NCBI RefSeq assembly: GCF_023700745.1
Contig: NZ_JAMPYG010000014.1
Coordinates: forward strand, 1 to 64,000
DNA length: 64,000 nt
DNA from: Rhodoferax sp.
Lineage (GTDB): Bacteria; Pseudomonadota; Gammaproteobacteria; Burkholderiales; Burkholderiaceae_C
Direction of reading: 5' to 3'
In this document: positions 56,984 to 64,000 of the stretch, piece by piece
How positions within the stretch are numbered: the first letter of the stretch is position 1
Layout: the number at the start of each line of letters is the position of its first letter
Notes under the pieces: generated by a model
Seen by the model: only the letters and a program-made list of their open reading frames with translations
Told to the model about the DNA's origin: nothing
Databases searched by the model: none
Position numbers and translations under genes: made by a program

Positions 56984-59683
56984 TCAGTCAGCCAGGGCGC
57001 GACTGACCACTTCGCGCACGTCATTGCTCAGGTCGGACTTGGCTGCCACGCGCTTGAGGGCCTCATAGGCCGCGTGTTGGTAAGGCTCGGCCAGTTTTTT
57101 CCAGCGGTCCAGTGCCCGTGCCAGGCGCGCCGCCACCTGCGGGTTGATGGCATCGAGCGCCAGCACCTGGTCAGCCCAAAAGACATAGCCTGCGGCATCG
57201 GTGCGATGAAAAGCGCCCGGGTTGGCGCTGCAGTAGCTGAAGATGACGCTGCGCGCGCGGTTGGGGTTGCGGATGTGGAAATCGGGGTGTTTGAGCAACT
57301 GGCGCACCGCCGGCAGCACCTGGCCGCCGCGGTCGGTGCAGCCCGACTGCAGCGCAAACCATTTGTCCAGCACCAGCTCCTCGGCCTTGAACAGGCTGTG
57401 AAAACGCGCCAGCGCAGGTGTGGCCAGCGCATGGCCGCTGTGCACCAAGGCACTCAGGGCATTGAAGCGGTCGGTCATGTTGTCGGCGTCCTTGAAGCGC
57501 TGGTAGGCCTTGCCGGGCCAGATGGTATCGCCCGTGTTGCGGGCCGCCAGGCACAGGTAATTGAGCGCAAGACCCGCCAGGGCGCGGCGGCCACTCGACA
57601 GAGTGTCGGGGCGGTAGCCACCATTTTGGCCATGCGCCTCGTAGGCCCACTGCCAGTCAGCGCCCAGCTCACAGGCCAATTGCTCGCGCATGGCTTCGCG
57701 CACCGCGTGGATGCGTTGCGGGTCGACCACATCGAGCTGCTCGGCGATGTAGCTTTCTGACGGCAGCGTGAGCACCAATTCCTTAAAGGCGGCGTCCAGC
57801 GCGGGATGGCGCAGCACCGAACGCATGGCTGAAACAAAGGCCGCATCGAGGCCGCTCGCCGCAGGACCGACCGCCTGGATGGCCTGGATGGCGCTGCGCA
57901 AGGCCAGGCGCTGGCCGGCTTCCCAGCGGTTGAACGGGTCGGGGTCATTGGCCAGCAGCGTGAGCAAGTGCGCGTCGCTGTAGTCAAAGTCAACAATCAC
58001 CGGGGCGCTGAAACCGCGCAGGATGGACGGCACGGGTTCCTCAAGCACGTTCTCAAAGGTGATCGATTGCGCCGCCTGGGTCATCACGAACAGGTGGCTG
58101 TCGGCCGCAGTGGCGGCGCTGCCTTGAACCTGCAAGGGCAGGGCGGCACCGCTGCTGGCGCCGACCAGCCCCAGGCTGACCGGGATCACAAACGCTTCCT
58201 TGGCTTCCTGGCCCGGTGTGGCCGGGCAGCTCTGGGCAAAGTTCAGGGTGTAGCTGTGCGCCTCTGCGTCATAGTGGCCCGTGGTGGCCAGCCGGGGCGT
58301 GCCGGACTGGCTGTACCAGCGCTTGAACTGCGGCAGCAGCTTGGCCAACGCGGCGTCCGGGTTGGCATCGGCAATGGCCTGGGCAAAGTCATCACAGGTC
58401 ACGGCGCTGCCGTCATGGCGCGCAAAGTACAGCGTCATGCCCTTGGCAAAACCGGTGCGGCCGACCAGGGTCTGCATCATGCGCACCACTTCGGCACCCT
58501 TTTCGTAGATGGTGACGGTGTAGAAATTGTTGATTTCGATGTAGCTGTCGGGTCGCACCGGGTGCGCCATCGGGCCGGCGTCTTCGGGGAACTGGGCGGT
58601 GCGCAGCACGCGCACGTCCTCGATGCGCTTGACGGCGCGGCTTGACGCGTCAGCACACAGGTCCATGCTGAATTCCTGGTCGCGGAACACCGTCAGGCCT
58701 TCTTTCAGGCTGAGCTGGAACCAGTCGCGGCAGGTGATGCGGTTGCCGGTCCAGTTGTGAAAGTACTCGTGGCCGACCACGCTCTCGATGTTGGCAAAGT
58801 CGACATCGGTGGCGGTGGCCTGGTTGGCCAGCACATATTTGGTGTTGAAGACGTTGAGGCCCTTGTTTTCCATGGCGCCCATGTTGAAGTCGCTGGTGGC
58901 CACAATCATGAAACGTTCCAGGTCCAGCGGCAGGCCAAAGCGGGCTTCGTCCCAAATGACCGAGTTGATCAGCGACGTCATCGCATGCTCGGTCTTGTCC
59001 ATGTCGCCAGGGCGCACATAGACCTGCAACAGGTGGTCTTTGCCCGCGCGCGAGGTGATGCGTTGTTCGCGGCACACCAGCTGGCCCGCGACCAGGGCAA
59101 AGAGGTAGCAGGGCTTCTTGTGCGGGTCAACCCAAGTGGCAAAGTGGCGGCCGTCGTCAAGCGCACCGCTGTCTGTGAGGTTGCCGTTGCTCAGCAAGAC
59201 CGGGTACCTGGCTTTGTCGGCACGTAGCGTCACGGTGAAGCTGGCCATCACATCGGGGCGGTCCAGGAAGTACGTGATGCGGCGGAAACCCTCGGCTTCA
59301 CACTGCGTGAAGAACGAATCGTTGCTGACGTACAGCCCCATGAGCTTGGTGTTTTTGGCAGGCGCGCAGGTGGTGAAAATCTCCAGCTCGAAGCTGCCCT
59401 CGGCGGGCAGGTTTTCCAGCACCAGCTGGCCCGCATCCAGCTTGAAACTGGTGCCGGCGCCATTGACCAGCACGCGCGCCAGGTTCAGTTCGTCGCCGTC
59501 CAGGCGCAGCGGCTGTGCCGGCACGTCGGGGTTGCGGCGCAGCGTCATTTTGTTGAGCACGCGGGTCTTGGCGGGGTCGAGGTCGAAGCTCAGGTGGACG
59601 GTGTCGATCCAGAACGCCGGGGCGCTGTAGTCTTCCCGGCGGATAACCGCAGCGGGGGTGTTTGCATCACGAAGTAGCGACAT
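56984..59683 (-). CDS. pepN: Aminopeptidase N
   Basis: Zinc aminopeptidase (M1) of 899 residues, removing N-terminal residues from peptides in the cytoplasm. It has the substrate-recognition motif [12 protein letters not shown], zinc site [25 protein letters not shown] with the third ligand Glu, and a Tyr in [15 protein letters not shown] beta-domain context. A long helical C-terminal domain follows. Length and order match E. coli PepN. It overlaps the 3' end of the HAD gene by 17 bp. Confidence 0.95.
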   Translation of the reverse strand: MSLLRDANTPAAVIRREDYSAPAFWIDTVHLSFDLDPAKTRVLNKMTLRRNPDVPAQPLRLDGDELNLARVLVNGAGTSFKLDAGQLVLENLPAEGSFELEIFTTCAPAKNTKLMGLYVSNDSFFTQCEAEGFRRITYFLDRPDVMASFTVTLRADKARYPVLLSNGNLTDSGALDDGRHFATWVDPHKKPCYLFALVAGQLVCREQRITSRAGKDHLLQVYVRPGDMDKTEHAMTSLINSVIWDEARFGLPLDLERFMIVATSDFNMGAMENKGLNVFNTKYVLANQATATDVDFANIESVVGHEYFHNWTGNRITCRDWFQLSLKEGLTVFRDQEFSMDLCADASSRAVKRIEDVRVLRTAQFPEDAGPMAHPVRPDSYIEINNFYTVTIYEKGAEVVRMMQTLVGRTGFAKGMTLYFARHDGSAVTCDDFAQAIADANPDAALAKLLPQFKRWYSQSGTPRLATTGHYDAEAHSYTLNFAQSCPATPGQEAKEAFVIPVSLGLVGASSGAALPLQVQGSAATAADSHLFVMTQAAQSITFENVLEEPVPSILRGFSAPVIVDFDYSDAHLLTLLANDPDPFNRWEAGQRLALRSAIQAIQAVGPAASGLDAAFVSAMRSVLRHPALDAAFKELVLTLPSESYIAEQLDVVDPQRIHAVREAMREQLACELGADWQWAYEAHGQNGGYRPDTLSSGRRALAGLALNYLCLAARNTGDTIWPGKAYQRFKDADNMTDRFNALSALVHSGHALATPALARFHSLFKAEELVLDKWFALQSGCTDRGGQVLPAVRQLLKHPDFHIRNPNRARSVIFSYCSANPGAFHRTDAAGYVFWADQVLALDAINPQVAARLARALDRWKKLAEPYQHAAYEALKRVAAKSDLSNDVREVVSRALAD

Positions 59684-60338
59684 GCAGAGTCTCCAGGAAA
59701 TTCGAATTCAAGAGTTCATGGTAATTGCGCACGGTGGCAATCACGTGGGGACCGGCCAGCTGGGCCGGCGTGTGTGTGCTGCAGACGGCCACCGCCCGCA
59801 TGCCGGCACGGCGCGCTGCTTCAATGCCGAAAGGCGCGTCTTCAAAAACAATGCAGCCGGCCGCGCTGGCGTTCAGCTGGCGGGCCACCTCGAGGAAGAT
59901 GGCGGGTTCGGGTTTGCCGGGGTGGCCTTCGTCACCACCCACGATCGCTTGGGGCTTGGGCACCAATTGCAGGTGCGACATGGCAAACGCAATGTTGTGC
60001 TGGTCACCTGCCGTGCCCACGCCCAGCTTCAGTTCGCGTGCCTGCGCCTGCGCGTAAAAGGTCTTGAAGCCTGCCACCTCTGCAAAGACCGGGCCAAAAA
60101 GCGCACGGTAGATCTGCTCTTTTTCTGCAATCAGGGCCCAGGCTTCGTCTTCCGCGATGTCACGTTGGAACAGTTCACGCATGCACTCGGTTCCTGTGCG
60201 CCCGGTGGTGCGGCGCATCAGGTCGTCCAGGTCAATGCGCAAGCCGTGCTGCTCGGCAAAAAGCGCCCAGCTTTGGGCGTGGTAGCCCATGGAGTCGATC
60301 ATGGTGCCGTCCATGTCGAAGATCAGCGCTTCGGTCAT
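59667..60338 (-). CDS. HAD-family phosphatase (beta-phosphoglucomutase-like)
   Basis: Hydrolase of 223 residues from [20 protein letters not shown], with the nucleophile and acid Asp in DMDGT. Motif II lies in LGVGTAGDQHN (Thr), the Lys in GHPGKPEPAIF and the acidic motif IV in CIVFEDAPFGIEAARRAGM. A cap domain of subfamily I lies between about 18 and 80. Its ATG overlaps the prfB stop (TGATG). The substrate is not predictable. Confidence 0.88.
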   Translation of the reverse strand: MTEALIFDMDGTMIDSMGYHAQSWALFAEQHGLRIDLDDLMRRTTGRTGTECMRELFQRDIAEDEAWALIAEKEQIYRALFGPVFAEVAGFKTFYAQAQARELKLGVGTAGDQHNIAFAMSHLQLVPKPQAIVGGDEGHPGKPEPAIFLEVARQLNASAAGCIVFEDAPFGIEAARRAGMRAVAVCSTHTPAQLAGPHVIATVRNYHELLNSNFLETLHVATS

Positions 60339-61442
60339 CAGACGCCCTGCTTCAAAGAGGCTTCGATGAAGGGGTCCAGGTCGCCGTCGAGCACTTTTTG
60401 CGTGGCCGAGGTCTCGTAGTTGGTGCGCAGGTCCTTGATGCGGCTGTTGTCCAGCACATAAGAGCGGATCTGGTGGCCCCAGCCCACGTCGGTCTTGCCG
60501 TCTTCGAGCTTTTGCTGCTCTTCCTGCTGCTTGCGCAGCTCGAAGTCGTAGAGCTTGGAGCGCAGGCGTTTCCACGCGATGTCGCGGTTGCCGTGCTGGC
60601 TGCGGCCGTCCTGGCACTGCACCACGATGCCGGTGGGCAAGTGGGTCAGGCGCACCGCCGAATCGGTCTTGTTGATGTGCTGGCCGCCCGCGCCGCTGGC
60701 ACGGTAGGTGTCGGTGCGCACATCGGAGGGATTGATGTTGATTTCGATCGAATCGTCAATCTCGGGGTAGACAAACACGCTGGCAAAGCTGGTGTGGCGG
60801 CCACCCGAAGAGTCGAACGGGCTCTTGCGCACCAAGCGGTGCACGCCGGTCTCGGTGCGCAGCAGGCCAAAGGCGTATTCGCCCTCGACCTTGAACGACG
60901 CACCCTTGATGCCGGCGGTGTCGCCCGGGGTTTCGTCTTCGATTTCGGTCTTGAAGCCCTTGCGCTCGCAGTAGCGCAGGTACTGACGCAGCAGCATGCT
61001 GGCCCAGTCGCAGGCCTCGGTGCCACCGGCGCCAGCCTGGATGTCGACAAAACAGTTCAGCGGATCGGCCGGGTTGTTGAACATGCGGCGGAATTCCAGG
61101 CCCTTGACGATCTCTTCGAGCTTGGTGGCTTCTTCTTCGATGTGATGCAGGCCGGCTTCGTCGCCTTCTTCCTTGCTCATCTCGAACAGTTCAGTGTTGT
61201 CGGCGAGTTCGCTTTCCAGTTCGCTGATGGTCACGACCACGCCGTCGAGTGCCTTCTTTTCGCGGCCCAGCTCCTGGGCGCGCTTGGGGTCGTTCCAGAC
61301 CGTGGGGTCTTCGAGCGAGGCGTTGACGGTTCTCAGGCGTTCAAATTTGGCATCGTAGTCAAAGATACCCCCGTAATTCAAGGGTACGGGCGGTCAAATC
61401 GGCTAATTTTGTGCCAAGGGCGTTGATGCGTTCTGCTTCCAT
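60338..61442 (-). CDS. prfB: Peptide chain release factor 2 with programmed +1 frameshift
   Basis: RF2, terminating at UGA and UAA. A 26-sense-codon first frame begins at ATG 61442 ([16 protein letters not shown]) and reaches LRGYL then TGA at 61361-61359. The site CGG-GGG-TAT-CTT-TGA-C is the classic autoregulatory signal: an internal SD and CUU slippery codon. Slipping past base 61361 continues [10 protein letters not shown] to the stop at 60338, about 366 residues in all. The SPF tripeptide ([10 protein letters not shown]) reads the stop codon and GGQ ([13 protein letters not shown]) triggers hydrolysis. Confidence 0.95.
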
Positions 61443-61498
61443 GATGCGGGTCCTGGTTGGGTGGAATTTCAAATAACCTGCTATTTTCTCATGCCGGG

Positions 61499-62401
61499 CT
61501 AAAGCATGAAGCGTTCCAGCAACTCAGCCACAGCCTGCGGCTGGTCATGGTGCAGCATGTGGCCGCAGTTGGGCAGCTCGACCCGCTCCAGTTGGGCCAC
61601 GGACTTCAAGCGTTCATGGTGCTCTGCCCTGGTGTATTGGCCGCGCCACAAGAGGGCGATGGTGTCTTCGGCGGCTTCCACCATCAATGTGGGCGCGGTG
61701 ATGCAGCGCTGGATGGCCAGCATTTCGTCGACCCGGTAGAGCTGGGCATTGGCAATTTTGTGCGCGGCTTCGCCCAAAATGGACCACTGGCCCGGCGCCA
61801 GTTCGGCGGACCAATGTGCCGCCAGCCAATGGGCCTTGTCGGTGCCCAGGCGGGCGTTGGTTTTGATCAGGCGTTGGGCCACGGCTTCGAGCGAGTCGTA
61901 GGTCTTGAGTTGCAGCGCGCCGGAGTTGAACTGCTTCACGCCGTCAAGCCATTGGGTATAACGTCCCGGGGCCTGTTCAGCCCGCGTAGCGGGCAGGCCG
62001 AAACCTTCCAGGTTGACCAGGCGCCGTGTCCGCCCGGGTCGCACCCCGGCGTAAATCATGGCCACGTTGGCGCCCATGCTGTGGCCCACCAGATTCACGC
62101 TCTGACCCGGTGCAAAGTGGTCGAGCAGGGCATCCAGGTCGGCCAGGTAGTCCGGAAACCAGAAGGCGTCAGCGCCGCCGGATGGGGTCAGGCCAAAGCC
62201 GCGCCAATCGGGCGCGATGATGAAGTGGTCTTCGGACAGGGCATCGACCACAAATTGGAAGCTGGCCGCCACGTCCATCCAGCCGTGCAGCAGCACCAGC
62301 GGTGTTTTGTGGGGTCCGGCTTCGCCCCAGCAGCGCACGTGGTAATTCAAACGGCGTATTGGGACAAACTCGCTATGGGAAATTCTTTTCACTTGGTACA
62401 T
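61499..62401 (-). CDS. Alpha/beta hydrolase
   Basis: Hydrolase of about 300 residues, with oxyanion region LVLLHGWMDVAASF, nucleophile elbow VGHSMGANVAM, a likely acid Asp in VEAAEDTIALLW and the catalytic His in NCGHMLHHDQPQAV. The start at MYQVKRISHSEF (62401) or an ATG four codons upstream (62413) cannot be separated. It is divergent from the acyl-CoA synthetase 25 bp away. Esterase or lactonase activity is likely; the substrate is unknown. Confidence 0.85.
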   Translation of the reverse strand: MYQVKRISHSEFVPIRRLNYHVRCWGEAGPHKTPLVLLHGWMDVAASFQFVVDALSEDHFIIAPDWRGFGLTPSGGADAFWFPDYLADLDALLDHFAPGQSVNLVGHSMGANVAMIYAGVRPGRTRRLVNLEGFGLPATRAEQAPGRYTQWLDGVKQFNSGALQLKTYDSLEAVAQRLIKTNARLGTDKAHWLAAHWSAELAPGQWSILGEAAHKIANAQLYRVDEMLAIQRCITAPTLMVEAAEDTIALLWRGQYTRAEHHERLKSVAQLERVELPNCGHMLHHDQPQAVAELLERFML

Positions 62402-62426
62402 TCGACCGATCATAAGGAGTCATTGC

Positions 62427-64000
62427 ATGTCAGTCAGTCAAGCCAGCGACAAAGTTGCTCTTGTGCGCGCCGGCAGCGCTCATGCCTGGGCTCTGCCACC
62501 CGCCTATGCCGGGCTGCACGGGGGCTTTGCCTGGCAGGTGCCAACGTATTTCAACATGGCGCAGGCCTGCTGTGCGCGTTGGGCAACGCAGCCGGACGCG
62601 TTACAAAACACAGCCATTCACGACTGTCAGCCCGATGAGGCAAGCCGTTCATATTCCTATGCCGAATTGCAGGACCAGGCCAACCGCCTGGCCAATGTGC
62701 TGACGGACCTGGGGGTGTTGCCGGGGGACAGGGTGGCCATCGTGATGCCGCAGCGCTTCGAGACCGCCGTGGCCTACATGGCGGTGCTGCAAATGGGGGC
62801 CGTGGCCATGCCGCTGTCGCAATTGTTTGGTCCGGAGGCGCTTGAATTTCGCTTGCAGGACAGCGAGGCTGTTGTGGCGATCGGTGACGCCCAGACCCTG
62901 GTAAACGTGCAGGCGGTGCGTGCCAGTTGCCCGGATCTGCGCCAAGTGATCGGTGTCCGGCTTGATGCCCAGACTCGGACGCTGGCCGACAAAGCCTATG
63001 AACCGGCGCTGGCAGCCGCCAGTGACCAGTTTGATCTGGTCGAAACCCGCGCCGATGCGCCAGCCATCCTGATCTACACCAGCGGCACTACCGGTAACCC
63101 CAAGGGCGCGCTGATTCCGCACCAAGCGCTCATTGGCAACCTGACCGGGTTTTTGTGCAGCCAGAACTGGTTTGGTTTTGCCATGACGGCCACGCCAGCT
63201 GACAGCTTGCAGCAGCTGATCAACCCGGAACAATTACCTGCCGGCTCCGAAGCCGTATTCTGGAGCCCCGCCGATTGGGCCTGGACCGGCGGCCTGATGG
63301 ACGCACTGCTACCGGCGCTCTATTTTGGCCGCCCGATCGTGGCGTTCAATGGCCGCTTCGGCCCGCAAGTGGCACTGGAATTGCTGCGCGACTTCAGCGT
63401 CACGCACACGTTTTTGTTCCCGACCGCGCTCAAGGCGATGATGAAAGCCTGTCCCGGCCTGCCTGGTCAGACGGTCCATGCGCAGTTCGGCCTCAAGTTG
63501 CAAGCCATCATGAGTGCCGGCGAGGCCGTGGGCGACGCGGTGTTCGACTACTGTCAGGCACAGTTGGGGGTGACCGTGAACGAGATGTTCGGCCAGACCG
63601 AGATCAACTACATCGTCGGTAATTGCGCCGCCCTGTGGCCACCCAAACCCGGCAGCATGGGCATGGGCTATCCCGGTCACCGGCTGGCGGTGATTGACGA
63701 TGCGGGCCTGGAGTGTGCAGCCGGCGAGGTGGGCGACGTGGCCGTCAACCGCTTTGATCGGCATGGCCAGCCGGACCCCATCTTCTTTTTGGGCTACTGG
63801 AAAAATGAGACCGCCACCCAGGCCAAATTCACCGGCGACTGGTGCCGCACCGGCGACCTGGCCAGCCGCGATGCCCAGGGGTATCTGTGGTACCAGGGCC
63901 GCAGTGACGATGTGTTCAAGGCCGCGGGCTATCGCATCGGCCCGGGCGAGATCGAGAACTGCCTGGTCAAGCACCCGGCTGTGGCCAATGTCGCGGTGGT
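62427..64000 (+). CDS. AMP-forming acyl-CoA synthetase, partial (runs off the window)
   Basis: Open frame from ATG 62427, preceded by ATAAGGAGT, to the window end: 524 codons without a stop. The P-loop-like AMP-binding motif ILIYTSGTTGNPKGALIPH lies at about residue 215. VFWSPADWAWTGGLMDALLP and VNEMFGQTEINYIVGN are typical of the acetyl/medium-chain acyl-CoA synthetase branch, and the hinge is in GDWCRTGDLASRD and YQGRSDDVFKAAGYRIGPGEIE. About 20-40 residues before the catalytic Lys region are probably missing. The substrate is a short- or medium-chain acid; I cannot be more specific. Confidence 0.9.
   Translation, partial: MSVSQASDKVALVRAGSAHAWALPPAYAGLHGGFAWQVPTYFNMAQACCARWATQPDALQNTAIHDCQPDEASRSYSYAELQDQANRLANVLTDLGVLPGDRVAIVMPQRFETAVAYMAVLQMGAVAMPLSQLFGPEALEFRLQDSEAVVAIGDAQTLVNVQAVRASCPDLRQVIGVRLDAQTRTLADKAYEPALAAASDQFDLVETRADAPAILIYTSGTTGNPKGALIPHQALIGNLTGFLCSQNWFGFAMTATPADSLQQLINPEQLPAGSEAVFWSPADWAWTGGLMDALLPALYFGRPIVAFNGRFGPQVALELLRDFSVTHTFLFPTALKAMMKACPGLPGQTVHAQFGLKLQAIMSAGEAVGDAVFDYCQAQLGVTVNEMFGQTEINYIVGNCAALWPPKPGSMGMGYPGHRLAVIDDAGLECAAGEVGDVAVNRFDRHGQPDPIFFLGYWKNETATQAKFTGDWCRTGDLASRDAQGYLWYQGRSDDVFKAAGYRIGPGEIENCLVKHPAVANVAV

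Noticed and set aside
61457..62638. Long plus-strand frame across 61.5-62.6 kb
   Set aside because: It is antisense to the alpha/beta hydrolase and out of frame with the acyl-CoA synthetase, both of which have full motifs.

Overview
The window looks like chromosomal DNA of a betaproteobacterium of the Comamonadaceae, probably Rhodoferax-like. This is an inference from protein resemblance, high G+C coding style and gene content (liv-type ABC transporter, bmp-type purine transporter with xdhAB, TRAP transporter operon, class II ribonucleotide reductase). It is mostly ordinary metabolism, interrupted by an integrative-element end on the left and by a patchwork of broken genes around 45-56 kb.

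Region by region. 1-2.4 kb: a tyrosine integrase, a cluster of short repeats that look like integrase arm sites, and a rarA gene lacking its N-terminal AAA half, so the window begins inside an element that split rarA. 2.6-6.9 kb: livHMGF without a binding protein, then a Crp/Fnr-type regulator. 6.9-18.8 kb: a purine locus. xdhAB diverges from a nucleoside/base ABC transporter (ATPase, two permeases, Bmp lipoprotein), followed by an adenine-type deaminase, a queuosine-precursor transporter and guanine deaminase. Imported purines could be deaminated to hypoxanthine and xanthine and oxidised by XdhAB. 19-31.7 kb: a three-gene MacB-like export system, dcd, a zinc metallopeptidase, rhlE, apaH, a CorC-like protein, a YdcF protein, a methyltransferase, thpR and a cfa-like gene.

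32-40.5 kb: one long minus-strand catabolic operon. Its order is TRAP transporter PQM, class I aldolase, zinc alcohol dehydrogenase, FGGY kinase, FadR-type GntR regulator, 2-hydroxyacid dehydrogenase and a decayed glycerate 2-kinase. Two TGGT-N3-ACCA operators sit at its promoter. The substrate is unknown, which makes it the best candidate here for an undescribed pathway. 40.8-45.3 kb: cobalamin-dependent ribonucleotide reductase, a Host_attach-family protein, a second GroEL with Ser in place of Asp52, and a lipoprotein cytochrome c.

45.3-55.9 kb: an accessory patchwork. It holds a truncated protease-like ORF, an SRPBCC protein, a lipoprotein, an HTH fragment, a umuD whose cleavage site and catalytic lysine are both altered, a umuC cut to 12 homologous codons, a DUF1993 protein, dgoD-dgoR diverging from a sugar-type ABC transporter, and a deleted second copy of the cytochrome gene. 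It ends at tRNA-Thr(CGU). 55.9-64 kb: housekeeping genes fbp, pepN, a HAD phosphatase, prfB with its programmed frameshift, an alpha/beta hydrolase, and an acyl-CoA synthetase that runs off the right end.
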